Positions 24,842 to 33,458 of a stretch of 64,000 nt of DNA are shown here, in pieces (position 1 is the stretch's first letter; every line of letters begins with the position of its first letter). This stretch comes from Christensenella sp. UBA7703. GTDB taxonomy: Bacteria > Bacillota > Clostridia > Christensenellales > CAG-138. The DNA lies in the NCBI GenBank assembly GCA_002482505.1, contig DLGD01000033.1:83666-147665 (forward strand), given 5' to 3'. Below the pieces are notes generated by a model. That model was given only the letters and a program-made list of their open reading frames with translations. It made no database searches and was not told the DNA's origin. A program made the translations under genes and the position numbers.

Positions 24842-25543
24842 TCAGCCGCCAAGATAGGCCTTCTGGACGGCGTCGTTGGTCAGCAGTTCGCTCGAAGGCG
24901 CATGGAACACGATTTGCCCTGTTTCCAGCACGTAACCACGGTTGGCGATCGAGAGCGCCATCTGCGCGTTCTGCTCGACGAGAAGAATTGTCGTGCCCGC
25001 GCGGTTGAGTTCCTGAATGATATCAAAAATCTGCTCCACGAGAATGGGAGCAAGCCCCATCGACGGTTCGTCCAGCATCATCAGCTTCGGCTGGGACATC
25101 AGTCCGCGCCCCATCGCAAGCATCTGTTGTTCGCCGCCGGAGAGTGTGCCCGCAATCTGTCGCCTGCGCTCTTTTAACCGGGGGAAGCGCTCATACACGT
25201 TTGCAATGGAATCCTCAAATGTCGCGCGCGGCGCAGTGAACGCGCCCATATCCAGATTTTCCTCGACAGTCATCTGCAAAAAGACGCGGCGTCCTTCCGG
25301 CACATGCGCCAGCCCCTGGGCAACGATTTTATGCGGCGCGGTCCCTTTGATGCTCTTTCCGTCAAAGGTGATATCACCGGTCTTACTGCGCAGCAGTCCG
25401 GAGATAGACTTTAGTATTGTGGACTTGCCCGCGCCGTTCGCGCCGATGAGCGTGACGATTTCTCCATCCTCTACGGAAAATGAGATATCGCGGATTGCTT
25501 GGATATTGCCGTAAAAAACGTTGATATTTTGAACCTCAAGCAT
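24842..25543 (-). CDS. livF: branched-chain amino acid ABC transporter ATPase LivF
   Basis: A 233-residue ATPase of the LivF type, with Walker A GANGAGKST, signature LSGGEQQMLAMGR, Walker B LMMLDEPSMGLAP and the H-loop replaced by the family-typical LLVEQNAQ. It pairs with LivG to power uptake of leucine, isoleucine, valine or similar hydrophobic amino acids. It starts two bases after the livG stop and is the last gene of livJHMGF. Confidence 0.95.
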   Translation of the reverse strand: MLEVQNINVFYGNIQAIRDISFSVEDGEIVTLIGANGAGKSTILKSISGLLRSKTGDITFDGKSIKGTAPHKIVAQGLAHVPEGRRVFLQMTVEENLDMGAFTAPRATFEDSIANVYERFPRLKERRRQIAGTLSGGEQQMLAMGRGLMSQPKLMMLDEPSMGLAPILVEQIFDIIQELNRAGTTILLVEQNAQMALSIANRGYVLETGQIVFHAPSSELLTNDAVQKAYLGG

Positions 25544-25545
25544 GA

Positions 25546-26382
25546 TTACGCCTTTGCCTCCCCTCTGCGGCCCAGATAGGCTTCAATTACGACCGGGTTG
25601 CTCTTGATTTGCTCCTGCGTGCCCTTGGCGATGATACGCCCATAGTTGAGCACGGCGATCCCTTCGCAGATGCCCATCACGAGATTCATATCGTGTTCGA
25701 TCAAGAGAATCGCGATTTCGAACGTGTCGCGGATGCGCCGAATGTTCTCCATAAGTTCGCCTGTTTCCGAAGGATTCATCCCTGCGGCGGGTTCATCGAG
25801 CAGAAGCAGCTTTGGTTTGGTCGCGAGCGCGCGGACGATCTCTAGTCTGCGCTGCGCACCATAGGGGAGAGAACCCGCGGGTTTGTCTGCCAGCGATTGC
25901 ATATCAAAGATGGACAATAACCCCAGTGCAGTATCATGCGCGAGACGTTCGTTTTTCCAATAGGAAGGAAGGCGGAAGAGCGCGCTGCCCAGTGAATATT
26001 CAAACGCATTGTGCAGACCGATCCGGACGTTGTCCTCCACACTCAAATCCTTAAACAGGCGGATATTTTGAAAGGTGCGCGCAATGCCCATGCGGTTGAG
26101 TTGCGCGGTCGATTTTCCGCGAATATCAACGCCATCAAGCAGAACGACGCCGCGCGTGGGCGTATAGACATTCGTTAGAAGGTTGAACACCGTCGTTTTG
26201 CCCGCGCCGTTGGGGCCGATTAAGCCAGCAATCTCCGTCCGCCCGATGATCAGGTTGAAGTCGTCTACTGCGTGCAGGCCGCCGAATTCAACGCCGAGAT
26301 GATGAATGTCCAAAATTGGGGTGGAGCCAAGGTCGCGCTCCGGAATAAAGCCGAGACTCGGCAGTGGGACTAACTTATCCAT
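25546..26382 (-). CDS. livG: branched-chain amino acid ABC transporter ATPase LivG
   Basis: A 278-residue LivG-type ATPase: Walker A GPNGAGKTT, signature-region LPYGAQRRLEIVRALA (the family form of the C-loop), Walker B LLLLDEPAAGMNP and the H-loop LLIEHDMNLVMG. The start at 26382 (MDKLVPLPSL) follows a GGGTGAT site and overlaps the livM stop by eight bases. A longer reading extends 29 residues into livM and has no sequence in common with LivG proteins. Confidence 0.95.
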   Translation of the reverse strand: MDKLVPLPSLGFIPERDLGSTPILDIHHLGVEFGGLHAVDDFNLIIGRTEIAGLIGPNGAGKTTVFNLLTNVYTPTRGVVLLDGVDIRGKSTAQLNRMGIARTFQNIRLFKDLSVEDNVRIGLHNAFEYSLGSALFRLPSYWKNERLAHDTALGLLSIFDMQSLADKPAGSLPYGAQRRLEIVRALATKPKLLLLDEPAAGMNPSETGELMENIRRIRDTFEIAILLIEHDMNLVMGICEGIAVLNYGRIIAKGTQEQIKSNPVVIEAYLGRRGEAKA

Positions 26383-27409
26383 TCTTATCACCCGCCTTAT
26401 GATTGGTTGTATCGCGCGTGGGCTTCCGGTTGAAAACCTTCTCCAGAATGCGCGAGAGAGAGAAGTCATATTGCCCCATTAGCCCGGATGGCTTGAAGAT
26501 CATCACCGTGATGAGCAAAAGCGAATACACGATCATTCGGTATTCCGAGAACGCGCGCAGCAACTCCGGTATCGCGGTGAGCACGGTTGCGGAGAGCACG
26601 GAGCCGACCATGGAACCCATACCGCCGAGTACGACCATGACGAGGATCTCGATCGACTTCATGAAGCCGAAGCTCGAGGGGTTCAATATCCCGAGGTAGC
26701 CCGCGTAGAGCGCACCCGCCAGCCCTGCAAACACGGCGCTTGCCGTAAACCCGAGCACCTTGTAGTAGGTGATATTGATGCCGCAGGATTCCGCGGCAAT
26801 CTCATTTTCGCGTATGGAGAGAACCGCTCTTCCGTGGCGGCTCTTCATCATGGTATGAATGAGCAAACATGCGATGCCGACGCAGAGAAACGTGTTGAGG
26901 AACGTCGTTTCCTTTGGAATGCTCTTGAGGCTCGCCGCACCATAGGTGAGCTTAAAACCCAGCACGCTGTCGATATTGAGCAGCACGACGCGGATGATCT
27001 CGCCAAATCCGAGGGTGATGATCGCAAGATAATCTCCCTTGAGGCGAAGCGCTGGAATGCCGATGAGGATACCGAAAATTCCGGCGGAAAGCGCACCGAG
27101 CACAAGACCGATTGGAAACGAAACGCTTGGGTCCAGACCGGAGCGCGTCATGAAGATCGCCGCCGTATATGCGCCGACCGCCATGAAGCCCGCATGGCCG
27201 AGCGGAAGCTGACCCAGATATCCGGTTGCGATATTGAGCGAAACGGCGAGGATGATGTTGATGCCGATGAGCATCAATACCTTCGTGAAATACTTACTGA
27301 TGGCACCCGACTGAATGAGAGACACGCCGATGATCAGAAACGCGGCAAAGAGCAGCGTATTGATCGCGTAGCGGACGGGCATAGGAATCTTTTTATATGC
27401 TTGTTTCAT
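26375..27409 (-). CDS. livM: branched-chain amino acid ABC transporter permease LivM
   Basis: A 344-residue permease with about nine helices and the LivM marks GYLGQLPLGHAGFMAVGAY and RGRAVLSIRENEIAAESCGI, the latter being the cytoplasmic loop that docks on the ATPases. I take the ATG at 27409, which has AAGGTG seven bases upstream; the GTG three codons earlier overlaps that site. It starts ten bases after livH. Confidence 0.94.
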   Translation of the reverse strand: MKQAYKKIPMPVRYAINTLLFAAFLIIGVSLIQSGAISKYFTKVLMLIGINIILAVSLNIATGYLGQLPLGHAGFMAVGAYTAAIFMTRSGLDPSVSFPIGLVLGALSAGIFGILIGIPALRLKGDYLAIITLGFGEIIRVVLLNIDSVLGFKLTYGAASLKSIPKETTFLNTFLCVGIACLLIHTMMKSRHGRAVLSIRENEIAAESCGINITYYKVLGFTASAVFAGLAGALYAGYLGILNPSSFGFMKSIEILVMVVLGGMGSMVGSVLSATVLTAIPELLRAFSEYRMIVYSLLLITVMIFKPSGLMGQYDFSLSRILEKVFNRKPTRDTTNHKAGDKNG

Positions 27410-27419
27410 TGCCCGCACC

Positions 27420-28307
27420 TTACACTTTCTCGCGCATCGGGCGCCCGAGGATACCGGTCGGTTTGACGAGCAGCACGATGATCAAAATAGCAAACACCAC
27501 GCCGTCCCGCCAGACCGAAAGTCCGATTGCGGAGACCAGCGATTCCGCAAGCCCGATGGCAAAACCGCCGATCATTGCGCCGGGAATGGAGCCGATGCCG
27601 CCGAGCACGGCCGCGACAAACGCCTTGAGCCCCAGCATGGAGCCCATGGTTGGCGTTGCCTGCGGATAGGCCGAGCAGTACAAAACCGCGCCGATGCCCG
27701 CGAGCGCGCTGCCGATTGCGAACGTAAATGAAATCGTGCGGTTGATATTGATGCCCATGAGCTGCGCGGCGTCGGTGTCCTCCGAAACGGCGCGCATCGC
27801 CTTGCCCATCTTGGTCTTTTGGACAAGGAACGTCAATAAGAGCATAGAAACGGCTGCGGCGATGAGCGTGATGACCGCCGTGCCGGAGAGTTCAATCGTA
27901 CCGAGAAAGATCGATGGAATATTGGAAAAACTTGGAATAACCTGTGCCTTTGCGCCAAATACCATCTGCGAGAGATTTTCCAATAAAAAGGAAACGCCGA
28001 TTGCAGTGATGAGCAACGAGATTCTTGGAGAACCGCGCAGGGGTTTGTAGGCAGCTTTTTCAATCAGCATGCCAAGCAGCGTGCAGCCGAGAATTGCGGA
28101 TAGAATCGCAAACGCCGGATGCATGGAAAGCTTTGCCATAGAGAGCCAGGCGATGTAAGCGCCGATCATGATGATGTCTCCATGGGCAAAGTTGAGCAGG
28201 GTGATGATACCATACACCATGCTGTAGCCCAGCGCGACCAGAGCATAGATCGAGCCGGATTGCAGACCGTTGATGATCTGCCGTAGGATTGTGGTATAGA
28301 CTGACAT
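27420..28307 (-). CDS. livH: branched-chain amino acid ABC transporter permease LivH
   Basis: A 295-residue permease with the LivH pattern GSIYALVALGYSMVYGI and LNFAHGDIIMIGAY near the N-terminus and the ATPase-docking loop KAMRAVSEDTDAAQLMGI. The start at 28307 (MSVYTTILRQ) has GGAAGG seven bases upstream. The gene is separated from livJ by 121 bases that contain a strong hairpin, which probably lowers expression of the membrane and ATPase genes relative to the binding protein. Confidence 0.95.
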   Translation of the reverse strand: MSVYTTILRQIINGLQSGSIYALVALGYSMVYGIITLLNFAHGDIIMIGAYIAWLSMAKLSMHPAFAILSAILGCTLLGMLIEKAAYKPLRGSPRISLLITAIGVSFLLENLSQMVFGAKAQVIPSFSNIPSIFLGTIELSGTAVITLIAAAVSMLLLTFLVQKTKMGKAMRAVSEDTDAAQLMGININRTISFTFAIGSALAGIGAVLYCSAYPQATPTMGSMLGLKAFVAAVLGGIGSIPGAMIGGFAIGLAESLVSAIGLSVWRDGVVFAILIIVLLVKPTGILGRPMREKV

Positions 28308-28362
28308 AATCGTACCTTCCTCTGTCGGACGGGCAACCCCATCCGAGTGATGAACGTTGCTA

Positions 28363-28401
28363 CCGTCCCGCACCGCAGGGAATGCCAGCGGTGCGGGACG
28401 G
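28363..28401 (-). terminator. livJ-livH intercistronic hairpin
   Basis: A perfect 14-base-pair stem, CCGTCCCGCACCGC at 28363-28376 against GCGGTGCGGGACGG at 28388-28401, with an 11-base loop. No U-run follows on the minus strand. Such structures between a binding-protein gene and its permease genes usually protect the upstream mRNA or cause partial termination. Confidence 0.6.
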
Positions 28402-28428
28402 CAGAGATCGCCTTTGTGCGGTTATGGA

Positions 28429-29628
28429 TTAATACATTTCCTTAAAGGTTTCCACGCCGCCGGTCAGCGTCATGATGACCGCGCTCTTGATGGGATTGTT
28501 GTGGTCGTCAAACGTATAGCCGGTTTCGCTCGTGATACCGACGACGCTCGGACCTTCGGTCTTGATGGCATCGATAACGGCCTGCTTGTATTCGTCGCTA
28601 CCTGCAGCGGTGCCGGAGGCTTCCGCTTTCGTGAGGGCGGCAACAAGGACCTTCGCCGCGTCATAGGCGGTTGCAGCAAACATATTCAGCGTGTCCGCGC
28701 CATAGGCTGCGGTGTAAGCTGCTTCAAATGCTTTGACCGCGTCGGTGGAACCGGGGGCATAAGCGGAGCAGAAGTAGCTGCCTTCGAGGTCTTCGGCGCT
28801 CGCGTAGGCCGAGACGCCCGCCCAACCGTCGCCGCCCAAGAAGGCGGAGGTCAAGCCGAGTTCGCGTGCCTGGGTGACGATCATGCCGTCATCCTGATAG
28901 TAGTTCGGGCAGAAAACCACATCCGGCGTTGCGGCAAGGATGTTCGTGAGCTGGGCTTTGAAGTCCACATCGCCCTTGGAATAACCTTCATCCGCAACAA
29001 CGCTGATGCCGACTTCCGCACACTTTGCCTTGAAAGCATCCGCAAGGCCGACGGAGTAATCGTCGCCGGTCATAGTCAGAACGGCAGCGGTCTTGGCGTT
29101 GAGCTTTTCTGCGGCATACTGCGCCATCTTCTCGCCCTGGAACGGATCGATGAAGCAGGTGCGGAACACGTTGGTGTACACGGTGTCGGTGTCCGCGTTA
29201 TAGGTGACCGCAGCCGCTGTTGCGGAGGCGGTGATCATCGGCATATTGATCGGGTTTGCTTCGCCGACAACCGCGATGGTGTTTCCCGTGAGCACATCGC
29301 CGATCAACGCGGTGATGCCTTCATCCACCATGCGCGTGAACGCGGTGATGGCTTCCGTGGAATCGCCCTTGTTGTCGTAAACAATGGTCTCAATTTGCTT
29401 GCCGTTGATGCCGCCAGCCTTGTTGACTTCGTCAATGTAGAGCTGGGCGCCGTTCTTCACCGCCAGGCCGTACACCGCGTAATCGCCGGTATGCGGGCCA
29501 AGGATGCCAACCTTGATGGTTTCGCCGGAAGCGGCTTGGTCTGCGACAATGGCCGCGGGGGCTGCGCAACCCGCGAGGGCGCTCAGCGCCAGGATGGCGA
29601 CCAATGCGATGGAGAGTAGTTTCTTCAT
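28429..29628 (-). CDS. livJ: branched-chain amino acid ABC transporter binding lipoprotein
   Basis: A 399-residue periplasmic-binding-protein fold 1 protein anchored as a lipoprotein (signal peptide, lipobox SALAGC). It starts its mature part with KVGILGPHTGDYAVYGLAVKNGAQL, typical of Leu/Ile/Val-binding proteins, and retains AVIGDVLTGNT-like hinge segments. The start at 29628 (MKKLLSIALV) has AGGAGG seven bases upstream; 40 extra residues of a longer frame are not signal-like. First gene of the liv operon. True substrate could be another hydrophobic amino acid or amide. Confidence 0.93.
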   Translation of the reverse strand: MKKLLSIALVAILALSALAGCAAPAAIVADQAASGETIKVGILGPHTGDYAVYGLAVKNGAQLYIDEVNKAGGINGKQIETIVYDNKGDSTEAITAFTRMVDEGITALIGDVLTGNTIAVVGEANPINMPMITASATAAAVTYNADTDTVYTNVFRTCFIDPFQGEKMAQYAAEKLNAKTAAVLTMTGDDYSVGLADAFKAKCAEVGISVVADEGYSKGDVDFKAQLTNILAATPDVVFCPNYYQDDGMIVTQARELGLTSAFLGGDGWAGVSAYASAEDLEGSYFCSAYAPGSTDAVKAFEAAYTAAYGADTLNMFAATAYDAAKVLVAALTKAEASGTAAGSDEYKQAVIDAIKTEGPSVVGITSETGYTFDDHNNPIKSAVIMTLTGGVETFKEMY

Positions 29629-29689
29629 GTTGATTCCTCCTAGTTTGGTTTCTATTCGGTCTCGCTTTTCTTTTCGTCGGGCGGATCGA

Positions 29690-29724
29690 AACAAAAACGG
29701 CGGCTCCGTGATACGGAACCGCCG
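29690..29724 (-). terminator. intrinsic terminator between the leader frame and livJ
   Basis: On the minus strand a 12-base-pair stem with one mismatch (29724-29713 against 29709-29698) and a three-base loop is followed directly by TTTTTGTTT. It starts about 20 bases after the stop of the short hydrophobic frame and ends 60 bases before livJ. It either ends a separate small transcript or acts as an attenuator of the liv operon. Confidence 0.75.
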
Positions 29725-29744
29725 CACATCTTCGCATGCTGGCT

Positions 29745-29969
29745 TCAAGCTCGTTCCGTATCGTTGTTGGGCGGTATGTGTACAAGTCGAATAATCAGGC
29801 TAATCAGCCCAATCAACAATACAGCGATGCAAATAATGAAAACGCCCAACACAATCGTGTTGAGCGTGTGGGTGATCGAAAGGGAGGCTGCAAAGGCTGC
29901 ACAAGCAAAACAGGCCGCGGTAGACGGCTTTGTCGATGACTCGTTATGATTTGCAACAACTTGCGTCAT
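29745..29969 (-). CDS. 74-residue Leu/Ile/Val-rich membrane peptide or liv leader
   Basis: A short frame starting at ATG 29969 (MTQVVANHNE), with AAAGGAG 12 bases upstream. An in-frame ATG at 29996 is possible but has no ribosome site. After a polar start and an Ala/Cys stretch, the C-terminal half is one long run of Ile, Leu and Val (for example TIVLGVFIICIAVLLIGLI). It could be a single-helix membrane protein. It could also be a leader peptide whose translation senses branched-chain amino acids, because it is followed by a terminator and then by livJ, and the only strong promoter lies upstream of it. Confidence 0.5.
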   Translation of the reverse strand: MTQVVANHNESSTKPSTAACFACAAFAASLSITHTLNTIVLGVFIICIAVLLIGLISLIIRLVHIPPNNDTERA

Positions 29970-30025
29970 AACAGCTGGCAGCTCCTTTGCATGCAAGATT
30001 ATATAAAATATATCAGATTGGGGTT

Positions 30026-30054
30026 AATCTAACACCAATTTAGCACCTTGTCAA
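30026..30054 (-). promoter_or_regulatory. promoter of the liv leader/operon
   Basis: Minus strand: perfect TTGACA at 30054-30049, 17-base spacer, TAGATT at 30031-30026. The transcript would start near 30019, run through the short hydrophobic frame and reach livJ only by reading through the terminator at 29690-29724. I see no comparably good promoter between the terminator and livJ. Confidence 0.7.
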
Positions 30055-30279
30055 GCCTGAATATACTTTTCCAAAAATGATGCATATTGCATAAAAATTC
30101 TAAAAATACTGCTTATATACGATAATAGTCTCAAAAACCAACGATATTCCACACAACATGTCATATGCATTGACTTGCTTATGCGATGCAAATCCCGAAC
30201 AAGAAAACTGAATTTTTTCGATAAATAGAGTAATTCTCTTGCCGTGCTGGGATGTATTGCGGACGGCTTTCGTTTTTTG

Positions 30280-30305
30280 CGATCAAGATGTAGATGTCTT
30301 GATCG
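30280..30305. repeat. inverted repeat in AT-rich gap
   Basis: CGATCAAGA (30280-30288) and TCTTGATCG (30297-30305) form a 9-base-pair stem with an 8-base loop; an outer TTTGCG/CGCAAA pair may extend it. No U-run follows on either strand. The gap from 30055 to 30467 is otherwise AT-rich, with no gene I can support. A TATACT box at 30418-30423 is a possible -10 for the regulator pseudogene. Confidence 0.4.
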
Positions 30306-30467
30306 TAAGAAACGCAAATTAACTCTAAAGCAAAAAATGCATGCAGTAGTAGCATGATAGCAGTAGATAGAGAATGATAAAACTAACATATTGTTTAACG
30401 GAAACAAGTTGATAGTTTATACTGCTTAAACACAGCATATGACTTTGTTCTATGAAGGAGCAAGAAG

Positions 30468-31112
30468 ATGGCAAGCACAGAGTTTTCACCACAATATTTA
30501 TGAATCGCGATTAATTTAGCGGAACGGATCGTGCAAGGTGACCTGACAGCGGGGAAAAAGTTTTCGGGCAGATCACTATTTGCCTCTGAATATGCGGTAT
30601 CACCGGAAACGATTCGAAGGGCCATGAAACTACTTTCGGATATGAAGGTCGTTGACATCAAGGACAAAAGCGGTGTCTATATTCTATCAACGGACAATGC
30701 GAGCAGATTTCTCAAAAATTTTGAAGGCTGGAATGAGCAGCGAGAAGCCAGAAAAAAGCTGAAAGATTTGATTTCGCAAGGCGAACAAATCAATCGAACT
30801 ATTTTAGAAGCCTATTTGAGGATCGAAAAATCTCTGGATGCGGTTACGACTGCTGATCGCCAGATTCCAACATTTGAAACGCGAATCGGATCGCAATCAA
30901 AGCTCAACGGGAAAAACCTGGGATCACTACAGTTCTGGCAATCGACTGGAGCAACGATAATTGCAATCAGGCGGGCGCAAAATCTGATTGTCTCGCCCTG
31001 CCCTTATGCAGAAATCTATCATGGTGATGTTTTGCTGTATGTCGGAGACGCGTCTACCGTTCAGACGGTAGAACAGTTTTTAAACGGAAATTCCGAACGA
31101 AACGAGGAATGA
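30468..31112 (+). pseudogene. BusR-like GntR/TrkA-C regulator with in-frame TGA
   Basis: The frame opens at ATG 30468 with a perfect AAGGAG site seven bases upstream. It reads MASTEFSPQYL, meets TGA at 30501-30503 (codon 12), and continues in the same frame as IAINLAERIVQGDLTAG to the stop at 31112. The rest matches a GntR winged helix (SPETIRRAMKLLSDMKVVDI), a helical linker and a C-terminal TrkA-C/RCK_C domain (GATIIAIRRAQNLIVSP, GDVLLYVGD). That is the architecture of BusR, the c-di-AMP-dependent repressor of glycine betaine uptake. A CGA to TGA change would explain the stop. Restart at GTG 30531 would lose the first helix. It stands next to the remnant of an osmoprotectant transporter. 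Confidence 0.8.
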
Positions 31113-31133
31113 TAAAAATAAAGGAGGAATTGA

Positions 31134-31799
31134 ATGATTCAATTCGAACATGTAGTAAAGCGTTTTGGAGATACAAAAGTACTAGATGACATCAGCTTTG
31201 TCATCGAAACTGGACAATTTGTCGTATTGATTGGTCCTTCGGGGTGCGGTAAAGTTGGATTGAATGATACATATGCCATTGCGGTTCTTCCTGAGACCGC
31301 CGAAAAATACCATCTGAAACAATGTAGCGATCTAGCTGCGGTGGCAAGCAAACTTACCTTTGGCGGCGAATCACACTTTTTTGCAGAAGAATTCACAGAC
31401 CGATTTTGGTCGTTTATCGAATATTATGGGATTGATTTTGCCGCGAGTTCCTCGATTGATTTGAATTTGAAATACACCGCGCTAGCCAACGGAAACTTCG
31501 ACGTAACCGATGTGTTTGCAACCGATGGGCTGAACCGAAAGTACAATCTGGTTATTCTGGAGGACGACAAGGCGTTTTTTCCTGAATGTAACGGAGCAAT
31601 TGTCGTCCGAGCGGGACTTTTTGAAGATTATGAAGAAACAGTGCCTAACTTAAGGGCGGTGCTTGAAATGCTGACAGGAAACATAAGCAATGAGGATATG
31701 ATCCGTTTGACATACGCGGTGGATGTCGAGGAGAAAGCCCCGTCGGATGTTGCATATGCATTCCTTGTGGAAAAGGGACTGCTTGACTCAGCGGCATAA
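31134..31799 (+). pseudogene. in-frame fusion remnant of an OpuC/Bus-type ATPase and its binding protein
   Basis: Residues 1-40 are the start of an osmoprotectant ABC ATPase (MIQFEHVVKRFGDTKVLDDI up to Walker A GPSGCGK). From residue 41 the protein switches to the C-terminal half of an OpuC/ProX-type glycine betaine/choline-binding protein (LNDTYAIAVLPETAEKYHL, TDVFATDGLNRKYNL, GNISNEDMIRL, ending VEKGLLDSAA). The junction is near 31254. An in-frame deletion of the rest of the ATPase, the permease and the first half of the binding domain explains this. The product cannot hydrolyse ATP and lacks a signal peptide, so it is very likely non-functional. AAGGAGG precedes the ATG and a terminator follows at 31945. 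Confidence 0.82.
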
Positions 31800-31944
31800 A
31801 AGTATGAAATATACATCATGCGTGCCAGCTCAACCATGGTATAGGAACACTGGCGACAGAATAGAGATCAATCTCGGTTACGTGAGGCATAAAGCCGCCC
31901 GTTTGTATGTAGTGTTACACTAAAAAAACGGGCAAGAAAAAAGC

Positions 31945-31972
31945 CTACGGTATAATAAACCGTGGTTTTTTT
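31945..31972 (+). terminator. intrinsic terminator of the decayed osmoprotectant locus
   Basis: A 7-base-pair stem (31945-31951 with 31959-31965) and a 7-base loop are followed by TTTTTTT. Just upstream, GCCCGTTT at 31897-31904 pairs with AAACGGGC at 31926-31933 around the palindrome TAGTGTTACACTA, a larger structure without a U-run. The stretch 31800-32099 holds nothing else I can recognise. Confidence 0.75.
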
Positions 31973-32099
31973 GAAATAGCTGAGACTTCGTGAGCAATTT
32001 TGTCTTGTTGCCCACAAAAGGCGGATTGCTTATCTGCAAAACATCCAATCATAACCGCGCATTGAGACGATGTTTGAGTAAATTGATGAGTGAGCTTCT

Positions 32100-33446
32100 C
32101 TACATTCCCTGCGCAAGCATGGCCTTGGCAATGCGTTCAAACGCTGCGATATTGTTGCCGGCGATCAAATCGTAACCGAGGTCGTATTTTTCTGCCGCCA
32201 GTTTGGATGCGTCGTAGATTGTATGCATCGTGCAGCGCAGCCGCGCGTCGACTTCTGCCTGACTCCAGCTGTAGCGCAGGCTGTTTTGCGCCATTTCGAG
32301 CGCGGACACGATGACGCCGCCCGACCCCGCGGCCTTTGAACCGGCACAACAGATCTGGGGCGTAACCCGCAGGAGCTGAATTGCTTCGTTTGTGGCGGGC
32401 ATGTTTGCCGCCTCAACGTAGTACTTGGTACCATTTTTGAGGATGCGCAACGCGTCCTCCTGGTCGATCTCGTTTTCAATCGCACAGGGCATTACGATCT
32501 CTGCGGGAACCTCCCATGGCTTTTTGTCGGCAAAAAACGGAACACCGAATCTCTCGGCGTAAGGCTGTACCTGATCTGCGCCAGAGGCGCGCATCTGCAT
32601 TATGCACTCAAACTTCTCGTCGGTCATTATACCTTCGGCGTCATAGACGTATCCATCCGGACCGGACAATGTTATGACCTTGGCGCCCAACTCGGCCGCC
32701 TTGCGGCATGCCCCCAAGGCCATATTGCCGAAGCCTGAAACCACAATACGCTTTCCTTGCAGCGTATCGCCGTGCTGTTCCACCATTCGCGCGAGAAAAT
32801 AGACCGCGCCGAAGCCCGCGGCATCCTGCCGCACTTTGGAGCCGCCGTATGTTAAGCCTTTGCCGGTGATCGCGCCGCTTTCGGCACGGCCCGTCAAGCG
32901 TTTATACTCGCCGTAGAGATATCCAATCTCTCTTGTTCCAACGCCGATATCGCCCGCGGGTACATCGATGTCTGCGCCGATGTACCGGTAAAGCGCCGTC
33001 ATGAACGACTGGCAAAACCGCATGATCTCGCGATTGCTTTTTCCGTTGGGGTCAAAGTCCGCGCCTCCGCTCGCGCCGCCGATGGGCAGCCCAGACAGCG
33101 CGTTTTTGTATGTCTGCTCAAAGCCCAGAAATTTCGCCGTGCCTCCGTTTAGAGCCGGATGGAACCGAAGCCCGCCCTTATAAGGGCCGATGGCGCTGTT
33201 AAACTGGACACGATAGCCGTGACTGGTATGATAGCAGCCTGAATCGTCCTGCCATGGCACAAGAAAGCTGACCATGCGCTCCGGCTCCACCATCCGCGTG
33301 ATAAGATCCTGCTTTTCATATTCGGGATTGCCATCGATAGCGGGGGAGATCATCTCCAGCCATGCCTGCACCGTCTGTAGATAGTCCTTTTCGTTTTCGT
33401 ATCGCTCCTGCAGCCGGGAAGAAACCCTTTGCGCGTAATTGTTCAT
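32100..33446 (-). CDS. glutamate dehydrogenase paralogue lacking the catalytic lysine
   Basis: A 448-residue clostridial-type hexameric glutamate dehydrogenase by length and overall sequence: IGPYKGGLRFHPALNGG, EQTYKNALSGLP, DVPAGDIGVGTREIGYLYG and the dinucleotide-fold VVSGFGNMALGA. Aligned by eye to the Clostridium symbiosum enzyme (Lys89, Lys113, Lys125, Asp165), it keeps Lys90, Lys114 and Asp166. The catalytic lysine is serine (Ser126): PIGGASGGADFDP instead of GGxKGGSDFDP, encoded by AGC at about 33069-33071. It is probably not a normal dehydrogenase alone. It lies 12 bases downstream of an intact paralogue in the same operon and may be a regulatory subunit of a mixed hexamer. Confidence 0.88.
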   Translation of the reverse strand: MNNYAQRVSSRLQERYENEKDYLQTVQAWLEMISPAIDGNPEYEKQDLITRMVEPERMVSFLVPWQDDSGCYHTSHGYRVQFNSAIGPYKGGLRFHPALNGGTAKFLGFEQTYKNALSGLPIGGASGGADFDPNGKSNREIMRFCQSFMTALYRYIGADIDVPAGDIGVGTREIGYLYGEYKRLTGRAESGAITGKGLTYGGSKVRQDAAGFGAVYFLARMVEQHGDTLQGKRIVVSGFGNMALGACRKAAELGAKVITLSGPDGYVYDAEGIMTDEKFECIMQMRASGADQVQPYAERFGVPFFADKKPWEVPAEIVMPCAIENEIDQEDALRILKNGTKYYVEAANMPATNEAIQLLRVTPQICCAGSKAAGSGGVIVSALEMAQNSLRYSWSQAEVDARLRCTMHTIYDASKLAAEKYDLGYDLIAGNNIAAFERIAKAMLAQGM

Positions 33447-33458
33447 CGGGCAACCTCC

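Noticed and set aside
28357..29619. 420-codon frame antisense to livJ
   Set aside because: Same reasoning; composition is that of a mirror frame and it has no ribosome site.
30051..30407. 118-codon frame on the minus strand
   Set aside because: AT-rich, odd composition, no ribosome site, and it overlaps the liv promoter.
30501..30503. TGA read as selenocysteine in the BusR-like regulator
   Set aside because: The position is in the N-terminal DNA-binding domain with no redox role; an arginine codon changed by one transition explains it, and the neighbouring gene is also broken.
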